Assembly (NCBI GenBank): GCA_036169815.1 | Contig: JAVHOA010000107.1 | Coordinates: forward strand, 1 to 64,000 | DNA from: Hydrocurvibacter sp036169815 | GTDB taxonomy: Bacteria > Campylobacterota > Campylobacteria > Campylobacterales > Sulfurimonadaceae | Direction: 5' to 3' | DNA length: 64,000 nt | Made by a program: the position numbers and the translations under genes | The notes under the pieces: generated by a model | Databases searched by the model: none | The model's input: only the letters and a program-made list of their open reading frames with translations | Told to the model about the DNA's origin: nothing | In this document: positions 17,350 to 26,282 of the stretch, piece by piece | How the letters are laid out: each line of letters starts with the position of its first letter | Numbering within the stretch: the first letter of the stretch is position 1

Positions 17350-17494
17350 ATCAAAACTCTTTTATGTAATCTCATATATTATGTATCATACTATCTTGTT
17401 TATAAAGAGTATCTTTGACTTTTTTTATAATAGAGTTCTTGCATAAATGGGTGTGATTTTGGATAAATTGGAAAGCGAAGGATATAAAAATAGA

Positions 17495-17540
17495 GAAAAA
17501 ACTCATGATGGCTCAAGCGGATGTACTGCTTGAGCCATCA
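17495..17540 (-). terminator. Rho-independent terminator after trxA
   Basis: A perfect 13-pair stem, TGATGGCTCAAGC with GCTTGAGCCATCA (17506-17518 / 17528-17540) and a 9-base loop. On the minus strand it is followed by GAGTTTTTTCTC, 11 bases past the trxA stop. Confidence 0.85.
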
Positions 17541-17551
17541 CAGCTCTTGGA

Positions 17552-17869
17552 TTATAAAAGAGCGTTTAGTTTGTCTTGAAACGCTTGTTTAGAAGCTGCT
17601 CCTACCATTTGCTCAACTAATTCACCATTTTTAAAGAATAAAATAGTTGGAATTGAACGGATACCAAATTTGACAGCAATATCTTGCTCTTCATCAGTAT
17701 TTACTTTACAGATTTTTGCTTTTCCGTCAAAATCAGCTGCAAGCTCTTCGATAACGGGAGCAATCATACGGCAAGGCCCACACCATGGAGCCCAAAAGTC
17801 CACCAATGCAACGCCTTCGTTAATCGTTTCTTCAAAATTTGCTGAAGTTAGTTCTATGTATTTAGCCAT
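17552..17869 (-). CDS. trxA: Thioredoxin
   Basis: Cytoplasmic disulfide reductant. 105 residues from the ATG at 17869, the family's usual length; the longer upstream frame is rejected because AAGGA lies 9 bases before this ATG. The active site is WCGPC in VDFWAPWCGPCRMIAP, with the cis-proline in IRSIPTILFF. It is the last gene of the minus-strand run that starts at the aminotransferase gene, although the 97-base gap before it could hold its own promoter. Confidence 0.96.
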   Translation of the reverse strand: MAKYIELTSANFEETINEGVALVDFWAPWCGPCRMIAPVIEELAADFDGKAKICKVNTDEEQDIAVKFGIRSIPTILFFKNGELVEQMVGAASKQAFQDKLNALL

Positions 17870-17966
17870 TGTGCACATTCCTTTTTTTGTATATGTATTG
17901 CTTGTATTATACAAATCATATCTTTAAACTCTCTTATGCTCAAAAGGCTAATACCCTTTTCTAAAA

Positions 17967-18296
17967 TTAAAATGTGATATTTTCCAATATCTCAATTCCT
18001 TTAGGAGTCACAATAACTGCATCATACATGTAAGCAGATGCAACACCATTTTTCTTCAAGTAAACATCACCTGTTTTAAGCAGTTTTCTCATTTTAGAGG
18101 GAGTGATATTTTGGATGGCAAGTTCATATTCAAGTGCGCTTTTCACTTCGACAAAATGCAATACTTCCTCTTTAAAAGCGATAATATCAATCTCGCCAAA
18201 TCGCGAATAAAAGTTTCTCGCAACTATCTGAAACCCATTTTCAAAAAGATAGTGGCACGCTTTAGACTCGGCTATATCCCCTTTTGCTCGGCTCAT
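17967..18296 (-). CDS. yraN: YraN/UPF0102 family putative endonuclease-like protein
   Basis: 109 residues. The family pattern is clear: KGDIAESKACHYL, then the PD-(D/E)XK-like core GEIDIIAF and LHFVEVKSA. Such proteins are thought to be Holliday-junction-resolvase-like, but the biochemical role is unsettled. The ATG overlaps the fdhF stop (ATGA, 18293-18296), a coupling without an obvious reason. It carries TTACATGTAT, a stop-free variant of the palindrome, read as Y-M-Y. Confidence 0.88.
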   Translation of the reverse strand: MSRAKGDIAESKACHYLFENGFQIVARNFYSRFGEIDIIAFKEEVLHFVEVKSALEYELAIQNITPSKMRKLLKTGDVYLKKNGVASAYMYDAVIVTPKGIEILENITF

Positions 18297-20365
18297 ATAA
18301 CTGGAACTATTGCAACTTTTATAGACTTAAATGCAGCAGTCAAGACGAGCTCGTCACACTTGTCTCCAAAAAGATTATTAATCTTGGATTTTGCATGGTG
18401 AAAGGTACAAAACAATGTTTTTGGCTGCACTTTTTCAGTGAACGCTATTGTCAAAGGTGTTGTCTCTCCAAACTCTGATTTTAGAATAACAGTTGGTGTT
18501 GTAAAATCGGCTCTGTCTCCTTCATGCACAAGTAAAATATCTTCATCATAACGCTTGTTGAGTTTTTCACTCTGTTTTGTTTGCGCTGCATTGTTATAGT
18601 GAGCAATCGTTCTTCCCGTTGTGAGATGATATCCTGTGAGATCTTTTTGTAAAATCTCTTCAACCATGCCACGAAGTTCGTATTGATGGTAGCAAAACAC
18701 GCCCAATCCATCCTCTGTTCTAAAATCAAGCTGATGCAAAATCGGCGTATCTTCTGTATGCACGGGCCACTGCAATCCACGTTTTCTATGGCGCTGGAGT
18801 CGTACATAAGAAGCTCCGCTAAAACGGCGGTATGCGACTTCACGCACCTCATCCCAAATCTCATTTGAATTTTTATAATTCGCCGTTCCACCCATTTTGT
18901 TGTCAAGCATCTGCAAGACTTCCCAGTCATCTGGCAGGTCTGATTTGACAAGCGGTTGTGAAAGGTGAAGGCGACGCATCGCATTGATATACACGCCTGT
19001 TTTCTCATACGCAGATTTGACTCCCACAACAATATCTGCACGCTGTGCCACATCTGTCATAAAAAGTTCTTGTACAAAAATAAGATCAAGATTGTTTATA
19101 GCCGCATTAATCTTGTTAAGATTTGGATGGATATGCGTAATATCTTCACTCACAACAAGCACCGCTTTGATGCGATTTTCTAACATCTCATCAACAAGTT
19201 GGGGAGTCATCAGCCCTATCTCTTTTGGTGTTTGATAATCTGGGTCGTAGTAAGGAAGCATTCCCATATCGCAAGTGCCCTGAACATTATTTTGTCCACG
19301 AAGCGGCATCAGTCCTGCACCGCTTTTTCCAATATTTCCACTCATCAAGGCCAAATGGGTAATCGCCATAACAGCATAAGAACCATCCAAATGCTCCGTT
19401 ATTCCAAGTCCCCAAAAGATCATCGATTTTTTGAGTGCATACTCACGCGCGATTTTTGGAATCATCTTTGAGAGATACTCATACCCTGCAATCTTCTCAA
19501 AATATTTTGGATTTGCGTAAGGATCTGCAAGGATTTTTGCTTTAAACTCTAAAAACCCTTTTGTGCGCTCGGCGATGAAGCTATCACTATAAAGCTCTTC
19601 ATCAATAATGACATATGCGAGCATATTCAACACTAAAAGATTCGCTTCATGTGGCAAAATCGCTTTGTATTTTGCAAAGCGATGGAGCTTAATCTCTCGC
19701 ACATCAAAAACAGCTAAATTATCATGTTCACGCGCTACGTCAAGCACTCTATTTGCGATAATAGGATGTGCTTCGGTCATATTTGAACCAATAACAATCA
19801 TAAACTCACATTTATAAATATCATTGTAAGGATTTGTAGCAGCGCCCTCGCCGATGGTTGCACGCATCCCTTTGAGACTTGGAGAGTGACACACCCGTGC
19901 ACAGTTATCTACATGTGGGGAGTTTAAGGTATGACGAGTAAATTTTTGAAAAAGATAGGAACTTTCACATGAACTGCGCGCGCCGCCAATTGAGCAGACA
20001 CTTTTATCTCCATACTCTTTTTGAATCTCGCGCAATTTCATAGCAGCAGCTGTTGTGGCAGCGTCTAAAGATGTTTCAAACCAAGTTGCATCAAAATCCA
20101 CAAGCTCAGAAGCGATCTGCTCTTTTATAGTATGATTTTTTTCTAAAAAGGATTTACGGATACGTGGAACTCGCAAACGATCGGGCGAATCAACAAAATC
20201 AAAGCCGTATTTGCCTTTAATGCAAAGCTTACCTTGAGAAACAACTCCATCTGGATGCGCAAAAATACTCTCAATTTTATTTTCAGCAGTGTTCACCTTT
20301 GCTGCAATATCACATCCAACACCGCAGTAAGTACACACACTATCGATTATCTCTCTATTTTCCAT
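18293..20365 (-). CDS. fdhF: Formate dehydrogenase catalytic subunit (Cys type, FdhF-like)
   Basis: Molybdopterin oxidoreductase of 690 residues. N-terminal [4Fe-4S] ligands C11, C14, C18 and C48. VDNCARVCHSPS aligns with the E. coli FdhF selenocysteine site, and here it is C159-H160, so a cysteine enzyme. RGQNNVQGTCDMG is a strong FDH signature. No electron-transfer or membrane subunit genes flank it, so it either uses a soluble donor or teams with distant genes. AGGA lies 8 bases before the ATG. The substrate is inferred from family motifs. Confidence 0.82.
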   Translation of the reverse strand: MENREIIDSVCTYCGVGCDIAAKVNTAENKIESIFAHPDGVVSQGKLCIKGKYGFDFVDSPDRLRVPRIRKSFLEKNHTIKEQIASELVDFDATWFETSLDAATTAAAMKLREIQKEYGDKSVCSIGGARSSCESSYLFQKFTRHTLNSPHVDNCARVCHSPSLKGMRATIGEGAATNPYNDIYKCEFMIVIGSNMTEAHPIIANRVLDVAREHDNLAVFDVREIKLHRFAKYKAILPHEANLLVLNMLAYVIIDEELYSDSFIAERTKGFLEFKAKILADPYANPKYFEKIAGYEYLSKMIPKIAREYALKKSMIFWGLGITEHLDGSYAVMAITHLALMSGNIGKSGAGLMPLRGQNNVQGTCDMGMLPYYDPDYQTPKEIGLMTPQLVDEMLENRIKAVLVVSEDITHIHPNLNKINAAINNLDLIFVQELFMTDVAQRADIVVGVKSAYEKTGVYINAMRRLHLSQPLVKSDLPDDWEVLQMLDNKMGGTANYKNSNEIWDEVREVAYRRFSGASYVRLQRHRKRGLQWPVHTEDTPILHQLDFRTEDGLGVFCYHQYELRGMVEEILQKDLTGYHLTTGRTIAHYNNAAQTKQSEKLNKRYDEDILLVHEGDRADFTTPTVILKSEFGETTPLTIAFTEKVQPKTLFCTFHHAKSKINNLFGDKCDELVLTAAFKSIKVAIVPVI

Positions 20366-20380
20366 GCATCGTATCCTATC

Positions 20381-21106
20381 TCATTTGTATGTGGAGTTTA
20401 TTATCTTTTCTCTTAAAAAGTACGGAAGCAAATTTAAAACTTTTATAACTAAATAAAATCTCAGCGGAAACGCATAAAATCTTTTTTTTCGCTCAATGGC
20501 TTTGGTGATTCTTTGCGTTCCCGCTTCTAGACTCATCAAAAATGGCATGGAAAAACTGTTTTTTTGAGTCAAAGGGGTATCTATAAATCCAGGTAAAATG
20601 TTTATAATATCGATTCCATAAGGCTTGTATTTATATCTCATTCCCTCAGCGTACGCGTTGAGTGCACGTTTGGATGAGCTATACGCCACAGAACTGGGCA
20701 TTGAGATGATTGAAGCGAGCGAAGATATAAACACAATGGTTCCACTTTTTTGCTCTTTAAATTTTGGAAGTAAAGGCTCTAAAATAGCGTGAGAAGATAA
20801 AAGATTGGTATCATAAAGTTTTTTAAAGTCATCAAAAGGCGTCACTTCCAAAGAGTGGCCAATGGAGATTCCCGCATTTAAAATGACCATATCAAGCGAG
20901 CCAATAGCTGCAATTTCTGCTTGTAAAAGTTTAAAATCCGTGACATCAACGCTGATGATTTGGGCCTTACATGTAAGGCTTTTTTGCAGCTGTTTGAGTC
21001 TTTTTGTATCGCGAGCGAGTAAGATAAGTTGATTTTCGGCGCTATCATAATGACGAGCGAGTGCGGCACCAATGCCACTACTTGCTCCAGTTATGAGAAT
21101 CTTCAA
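20381..21106 (-). CDS. Short-chain dehydrogenase/reductase
   Basis: 241 residues. Cofactor loop TGASSGIG (6-13), NAG motif VILNAGI, catalytic Ser128/129, Y142 and K146 (AYSSSKRA). The C-terminal segment (RKKRFYAFPLRFYLVIKVLNLLPYFL) looks membrane-associating, as in YqjQ/DltE-like SDRs acting on lipids. Substrate unknown. It overlaps hom by 4 bases and precedes fdhF by 15, so all three are co-transcribed. Confidence 0.85.
   Translation of the reverse strand: MKILITGASSGIGAALARHYDSAENQLILLARDTKRLKQLQKSLTCKAQIISVDVTDFKLLQAEIAAIGSLDMVILNAGISIGHSLEVTPFDDFKKLYDTNLLSSHAILEPLLPKFKEQKSGTIVFISSLASIISMPSSVAYSSSKRALNAYAEGMRYKYKPYGIDIINILPGFIDTPLTQKNSFSMPFLMSLEAGTQRITKAIERKKRFYAFPLRFYLVIKVLNLLPYFLREKIINSTYK
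20966..20977. repeat. CTTACATGTAAG palindrome in the SDR gene
   Basis: Exact copy inside a 16-base perfect palindrome, GCCTTACATGTAAGGC (20964-20979), read as L-T-C-K. Confidence 0.9.
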
Positions 21107-22362
21107 ACGATGCGAATCATTACAGGTTTAGAGTTCACAAAATCGAGCGCTTCAATGTTTTTTATCATCTCCTGTATATCTTTTTCAACCGCAGTATGTG
21201 TCGAGATCAAAAGGTTTGCACTGGCATCACGCGATGGACGTTGTAAGATCGTTTCTATGGAAATATTGTGACTTGCAAAGAGTGCTGTAATTTTTGAAAG
21301 CACACCCGCTTTATCTGTTACATTGATGCGTAGATAGTATTTTGAGACGATTGCATCCATCGATTTAAGTTTGAGTCCGCCTTCTAGCGGTTTATCAAAA
21401 CCTAGCATCGGTTTACTTTTGCCACTTCTTGCGATATCGATGATATTTGCAATCACTGCACTCGCCGTCGCATCACCGCCAGCACCTGCGCCATAAAAAA
21501 GCGTTTCGCCTACTTTATCGCCCACGACACTTATCCCGTTCATTACGCCATTGATTTTTGCAATCATCGCATCTTCATTGATCAGAGCAGCATGTACACG
21601 GAGTTCGACTTGATTGCCATCTTTTTTTGCAATCCCTAAAAGTTTGATTGTATAGCCAAACTCCTTTGCAAAATTGATATCCTCTTGGGCAATATTTTCT
21701 ATCCCCTCAATCAAGATATCTTCAGGTTTTGCATCGATTCCATACGCAATACTTGCTAAGATAAGAAGCTTATGGGCCGCGTCAAATCCGCCTACGTCAA
21801 AAGTTGGGTCCGCTTCGGCGTAGCCGAGTTCTTGCGCTTCTTTTAAAATAGAAGTATAAGAAACTCCCTCTGCACTCATTTTTGTGAGCATATAGTTACA
21901 TGTACCGTTCATAATGCCCATAATTGACTCTATGTGATTTGCAGAAAGTCCATCACGAAGCGCATTAATAATAGGGATACCACCCGCAACACTGGCTTCA
22001 TACTCAAAAGCCAAATCACCGGCAAGCTCTTGCAACTCATAACGGTGATACGCTAAAAGTGCTTTGTTGGCTGTAACAACCGCTTTGCCATTTTTGAGTG
22101 CGTGTTTAACGACACGAAAAGCATCCTCAACACCGCCCATAAGCTCTACAACAATGTCAATCTCAGGGTCATCAAGCACATCATTGACATTATCGCTGAG
22201 GAAAATACCAAGATCTCTTTTTTTAGAAAGATTACGAACAACCCCACTTTTTACTTCTATTTTTGTTCCAGCACGAGCCGAGATAATCTCTTGATTTGCT
22301 TTTAAGATATTGACTACTGATGTTCCAACCGTTCCAACACCAATAATTCCAACTTTAATCAC
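21103..22362 (-). CDS. hom: Homoserine dehydrogenase
   Basis: Converts aspartate semialdehyde to homoserine on the way to Thr and Met. 419 residues. NAD-binding MIKVGIIGVGTVGTSVV; catalytic region GIMNGTCNYMLTKM and AEADPTFDVGGFDAAHK; C-terminal ACT domain (INVTDKAGVLSKI) implying amino-acid feedback. It overlaps the upstream aminotransferase by 4 bases (ATGA) and the downstream SDR by 4. Confidence 0.95.
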   Translation of the reverse strand: MIKVGIIGVGTVGTSVVNILKANQEIISARAGTKIEVKSGVVRNLSKKRDLGIFLSDNVNDVLDDPEIDIVVELMGGVEDAFRVVKHALKNGKAVVTANKALLAYHRYELQELAGDLAFEYEASVAGGIPIINALRDGLSANHIESIMGIMNGTCNYMLTKMSAEGVSYTSILKEAQELGYAEADPTFDVGGFDAAHKLLILASIAYGIDAKPEDILIEGIENIAQEDINFAKEFGYTIKLLGIAKKDGNQVELRVHAALINEDAMIAKINGVMNGISVVGDKVGETLFYGAGAGGDATASAVIANIIDIARSGKSKPMLGFDKPLEGGLKLKSMDAIVSKYYLRINVTDKAGVLSKITALFASHNISIETILQRPSRDASANLLISTHTAVEKDIQEMIKNIEALDFVNSKPVMIRIV

Positions 22363-23585
22363 TCGCTATCCTTAGCAGCTTGCAGCTTTTTCAAAAACGC
22401 TTTGACATTTTTTGCAGCTTGACGGATACGTTTATCATTTTCAATCAAAGCGATACGCACATACTCATCGCCATATTCTCCAAAACCAATTCCTGGTGAG
22501 ACTGCAACATGCGCTTCTTTAAGCAACTGTTTTGAAAACTCTAAAGAGCCAAGATGCAACGCATAGTCTGGTATTTTTGCCCAAACAAACATACTTGCTT
22601 GATTTTTTCTCATCGGCCATCCCGCTTTATTAAACGCATCTAACAACACATTTTGGCGGTGTTCATACTTACTTGTAATATCTAAAACACACTGTTGATC
22701 ACCATTGAGTGCCACAGTTGCTGCCACTTGAATTGGTGTAAACATCCCATAATCAAGCCATGATTTAATCTTTTGAAGGGCACCGATGAGTTTTTTATTT
22801 CCAACAAAGAAACCAACACGCCAGCCTGCCATATTGTAACTTTTTGAAAGGGTAAAACTCTCAACTGCCACATCTTTTGCACCCGCAACACTCATAATTG
22901 ATGGCGTTACATAGCCATCAAAAGTAATATCACCATACGCGATATCAGAGATAACATAAAAGCGCTCTTTTTTTGCCATAGCAACGAGTTTGACGTAAAA
23001 CTCCTGCGTCACTGTCGCAGTTGTAGGATTGTGAGGAAAATTGACAAGAACATATTTTGGTCTTGGGCTTGTTTCTTTAAAAACACGCTCTAAATCTTCA
23101 AAAAATTTCTTTTCATCCACTTTATAATCTTCATCATAAGAAAGACCAAACTTCACAACATTGCCACCCGCTAAAATAAAAGCATACGAGTGAATTGGGT
23201 AGGTAGGATCTGGCACAACTGCTACATCGCCTGGATTTGTAATGGCATACGCCAAGTGGGCATATCCCTCTTTGCTTCCCATTGTAGCGACACACTCAGT
23301 TTGAGGATCGAGATCAACACCATAACGGCGTTTGTACCAATCAGCGATGGCTTGAAGCAGTTTTGGAATCCCTTTTGAAACAGAGTATCCATGAGTTTTT
23401 GTTTTTTTGGCAGATTCTACAAGTTTTTCGCGAATATGTGCAGGAGTATCACCATCGGGATTTCCCATACTAAAATCTATAACATCAGCGCCCGCGCGAC
23501 GCTCTTTCATTTTAAGTTCATTGACTTCTGCAAAAACATATTTTGGAAGTCTATCCATTCTATCAAATTTTATTTCATCAAACAT
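22359..23585 (-). CDS. Class I/II PLP aminotransferase (AlaC / LL-DAP aminotransferase-like)
   Basis: 408 residues from the ATG at 23585 (MFDEIKFDRMDRLPKY), preceded by CAGGATG; the 23 extra upstream codons lack support. Motifs: DFSMGNPDGDTP, NFPHNPTTATV, DIAYGDITFDG and the PLP lysine in SFTLSKSYNMAGWRVGF. It resembles LL-diaminopimelate or alanine/glutamate aminotransferases; in Campylobacter a homologue also precedes hom (recalled). Substrate not decidable from sequence. Confidence 0.85.
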   Translation of the reverse strand: MFDEIKFDRMDRLPKYVFAEVNELKMKERRAGADVIDFSMGNPDGDTPAHIREKLVESAKKTKTHGYSVSKGIPKLLQAIADWYKRRYGVDLDPQTECVATMGSKEGYAHLAYAITNPGDVAVVPDPTYPIHSYAFILAGGNVVKFGLSYDEDYKVDEKKFFEDLERVFKETSPRPKYVLVNFPHNPTTATVTQEFYVKLVAMAKKERFYVISDIAYGDITFDGYVTPSIMSVAGAKDVAVESFTLSKSYNMAGWRVGFFVGNKKLIGALQKIKSWLDYGMFTPIQVAATVALNGDQQCVLDITSKYEHRQNVLLDAFNKAGWPMRKNQASMFVWAKIPDYALHLGSLEFSKQLLKEAHVAVSPGIGFGEYGDEYVRIALIENDKRIRQAAKNVKAFLKKLQAAKDSE

Positions 23586-23697
23586 TACTGCATCCTGCCT
23601 AAATAAAGTTGGGAATTTTAACATAAATATCTCTATAAATTCTTTAGCTCTCACTCTAAATTATCTTGATTCTTTTATGCCTAAACTTAAACTATTC

Positions 23698-24048
23698 TCA
23701 CCAAAGTTCAATTCCAAATTGACGAACTATCAGTGAAAATATCACAAAAGAGCTGATTGTAATACCGACACAAGCAAGAAGTGCAAACCAAAATCCAAGA
23801 CGTTCTAGCAAAAAAGGGAATGCCAAAAACATCGGTAAAGTCGGTACAACATACCAAAAAGTGTACCATGCATGATTGGCAATTTTTTCACTACTCTGAT
23901 TTTCAAGATAAAGCCAAATCAGTGCTAAAAATGTCACCATTGGCAATGCTGCAATCAGCCCGCCAAGCTTGTCACTGCGCTTTGCCATCTCAGAAACAAG
24001 AACCACTACTCCCGCTGTCAGTAGATACTTTATGATTAACCATGTCAT
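23698..24048 (-). CDS. DUF3147 (GlpM-like) membrane protein
   Basis: 116 residues with four predicted membrane helices: LIIKYLLTAGVVVLVS, LIAALPMVTFLALIWLY, FWYVVPTLPMFLAFPFLL, and the C-terminal LLACVGITISSFVIFSL. Charged SEMAKRSDKLGG sits between helices 1 and 2. Family function is poorly known. Divergent from mntP with only 53 bases between, which must hold both promoters. Confidence 0.75.
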   Translation of the reverse strand: MTWLIIKYLLTAGVVVLVSEMAKRSDKLGGLIAALPMVTFLALIWLYLENQSSEKIANHAWYTFWYVVPTLPMFLAFPFLLERLGFWFALLACVGITISSFVIFSLIVRQFGIELW

Positions 24049-24069
24049 AGTTGTATTTCTCCCTTACGC

Positions 24070-24075
24070 TATAAT
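24070..24075 (+). promoter_or_regulatory. -10 box of mntP
   Basis: TATAAT in ACGCTATAATTC, 26 bases before the mntP ATG. The extended context ACGCTATAAT is the same as at narB. Confidence 0.6.
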
Positions 24076-24101
24076 TCGCCATATTTTTTTCAGGATATCT
24101 T

Positions 24102-24659
24102 ATGAACGAAACCCTACTCATTCTTGCTGTTGCACTTGCGATGGATTCAGTCGCCGTCTCAATTGCCATCGGCTCAAAATATCGTGATCTTATCCTCTCA
24201 CGGACCCTTTTTACAGCTGGAATATTCGGCTTTTTTCAAGGAGCTATGCCAGTCGCAGGATACTTAATTGGAATTAGCTTTGCCAGTTATGTACAAGCTT
24301 ATTCACACTGGATAGCATTTATACTTCTTGCTGGATTGGGCACTAAAATGTTCTATGAAGCATTTAAAGATGAACTTGACGATGAAGTAACCGATCTTTC
24401 CAATAAAACACTCATAACCCTAGGTATAGCAACAAGTATAAATGCAATGGCAGTCGGAGCTACATTCGCATTTTTGAAAACAGATATCTATCTTGCAGCT
24501 TCCATCATTGGGATTGTAACATTTCTACTAAGTTTTATTGCCGTATATATTGGAAAAAAATTAGGATCTTTACTGGAAAGTAAAGCAGAAGTTCTTGGCG
24601 GAATTATTTTAATTGCCTTAGGATTTAAAATACTATTAGAGCATTTTAAAATATTCTAA
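24102..24659 (+). CDS. mntP: Manganese efflux pump MntP
   Basis: Exports Mn(II) across the inner membrane. 185 residues, six helices in two three-helix repeats. The signature aspartate-containing ALAMDSVAVSIAIG in repeat 1 is mirrored by GIATSINAMAVGATFAF in repeat 2. The ATG follows TTCAGGATATCTT. No yybP-ykoY-like leader fits into the short upstream gap, so regulation would have to act at the promoter. Confidence 0.93.
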   Translation: MNETLLILAVALAMDSVAVSIAIGSKYRDLILSRTLFTAGIFGFFQGAMPVAGYLIGISFASYVQAYSHWIAFILLAGLGTKMFYEAFKDELDDEVTDLSNKTLITLGIATSINAMAVGATFAFLKTDIYLAASIIGIVTFLLSFIAVYIGKKLGSLLESKAEVLGGIILIALGFKILLEHFKIF

Positions 24660-24672
24660 AGGCAATATTTAA

Positions 24673-25500
24673 TTACCTTGGCTCTTTTGCGTCTATGTTT
24701 AAACCATTTTTCATGTTGCTCAGCATATATAAATCTGAGATTTTCATATAAACACTCTCTGATGGCAAATTGAGATTAAGAAAAGATGTTTTCTTATCTA
24801 CTTTTTCTACTTTTAACAAATTTAGATTTCTATCATAAAAAGATACATATGGATACCAGCTATTGGCAGAATCTGAAATGATTTCAACTTTGCTCACCGC
24901 AGAAACCTCAATCCACTGTTCCCCATTTACTTGTTCTAAATTAATATTATTTCCAGCATCTAATTTATCGACATCAAGATGTGCATTTTTCATATCTATT
25001 TCATAATTCCATGAACTTGGATTTTCAACCTGCACACCCACAATATGCAATCCTGATTTTGCAAGTTGGGCTTCTAGGAGGATAGGATCAATCATTGTAT
25101 CGCCGTTGTATTGGATACTCCAAGTAAATACAGAGCCACCCAAACTAGAGCTTTTTGTAATATATTTGTAATAACCTACATTCCTAAGAGCATCAGCGAG
25201 AGTTTTTACAAAAAATGTTGAAGATCCTTGCGTCTTAAAACTAAGAGTAACAGTTTGAGAACCCTTTAAAGAGAGAGTGATAATTCTATGCTCTTTAAGA
25301 GTTTGCATTACTCTAAGAAGATCTATATGTGTACCATCAGTGTAAAGAGTTTTTTGTTTAAAAACACTCCCTAGAAATGTTTTGTTTGCGTTATAGCTTT
25401 TTGTTCCTAATATAGATTGAAGAGTCTGATCTAGAGTCACACTCTCATCTGCAATAAGGCAAGCGCATAAAAAGAGGCCAACAACAAAAAATTTTACCAA
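24673..25500 (-). CDS. Conserved Campylobacterota periplasmic protein, function unknown
   Basis: 275 residues with signal peptide MVKFFVVGLFLCACLIADES. The mature part is mixed alpha/beta with no motif I recognise; segments such as FFVKTLADALRNVGYYKY look like repeats of small globular domains. It overlaps the next upstream gene by 7 bases, so the two are a pair; in Campylobacter jejuni a periplasmic and a membrane protein occupy the same place beside rRNA methylase genes (recalled). Convergent with mntP. Confidence 0.7.
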   Translation of the reverse strand: MVKFFVVGLFLCACLIADESVTLDQTLQSILGTKSYNANKTFLGSVFKQKTLYTDGTHIDLLRVMQTLKEHRIITLSLKGSQTVTLSFKTQGSSTFFVKTLADALRNVGYYKYITKSSSLGGSVFTWSIQYNGDTMIDPILLEAQLAKSGLHIVGVQVENPSSWNYEIDMKNAHLDVDKLDAGNNINLEQVNGEQWIEVSAVSKVEIISDSANSWYPYVSFYDRNLNLLKVEKVDKKTSFLNLNLPSESVYMKISDLYMLSNMKNGLNIDAKEPR

Positions 25501-26282
25501 GCTTTGCCCTTGTTAAGAGCCTTAAACTCATCACGACTGATCTCGTTCAAAGAACCATTTTCAAATTTAAAATATTTTTTCTTCTTTTCATTATACTCTT
25601 TGATCTCTCCACCTAGATCCATTTTTAAAACTCCATGTCCCATCTCTAAAAGATAGTTTTTTGAAGCATTGAGATCAAAGTTCTCTTTAATCGTCATCTG
25701 AGTCTGTTTAGAATTTTCCATATCGACATACGCAAACCAGAGTTTTTTTCCAGGAATAATCTCAAATTTTGTAGTTTTTGCAACCGTTAGAGGTGAAGGT
25801 GTGAGCAGTGTTACATTGTTTTCAATGCTAGTGTTGGCCTCAGTGGTGTTTTCTTCAGTGATAACTGTTTCATTACGCTCCAAATTTGCTTGAGCGGCTT
25901 CAATCTCTGTGTTGTTGAGCTCCACGGTTTCAACTGTCGTTTGCGTAAAATGTGAAATAATAAAATATCCAACAAGAAGCGTCACAAGAAGTGCAAATAC
26001 AATCAACTTTTTATTCAATTTTCCATAATCTTTTGTGTCAATCTTCATATACTGAACAATCTCTTCATCTTTTGCCGTATGCGCTTCAAATTCCGCTAAA
26101 ACATCTTGCAAATCAACTTTATATTCACGCTCTAAAATAGTAATAAAACCTCGAAACTGCACCTTTGGAAGTTTGTCAAACGACTTATTTAAAATATATT
26201 CGATATTTACACGAGAAATATGCGTTTTTTCATATATCTTTTGTGCTCCAATTGCTTTTAACTTTTTAAGATCTTCACTCAT
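25494..26282 (-). CDS. RodZ-like membrane protein with cytoplasmic helical head
   Basis: 262 residues. The first ~85 residues are helical and charged, possibly a divergent helix-turn-helix (ISRVNIEYILNKSFDKL). One membrane segment follows at about 99-116 (LIVFALLVTLLVGYFIIS), then a Thr/Asn/Glu-rich linker and a small periplasmic domain (KKLWFAYVDMENSKQTQMTI) like the RodZ C-terminal beta domain. The arrangement is RodZ-like but identity is not certain. Coupled to rlmB (4-base overlap) and to the periplasmic protein gene downstream. Confidence 0.65.
   Translation of the reverse strand: MSEDLKKLKAIGAQKIYEKTHISRVNIEYILNKSFDKLPKVQFRGFITILEREYKVDLQDVLAEFEAHTAKDEEIVQYMKIDTKDYGKLNKKLIVFALLVTLLVGYFIISHFTQTTVETVELNNTEIEAAQANLERNETVITEENTTEANTSIENNVTLLTPSPLTVAKTTKFEIIPGKKLWFAYVDMENSKQTQMTIKENFDLNASKNYLLEMGHGVLKMDLGGEIKEYNEKKKKYFKFENGSLNEISRDEFKALNKGKAW

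Noticed and set aside
17447..17533. 28-codon plus-strand frame between trxB and trxA
   Set aside because: Its second half is the trxA terminator stem; no good ribosome site.
18481..19053. 190-codon frame inside fdhF
   Set aside because: Out-of-frame shadow; the fdhF frame is uninterrupted and carries the family motifs.
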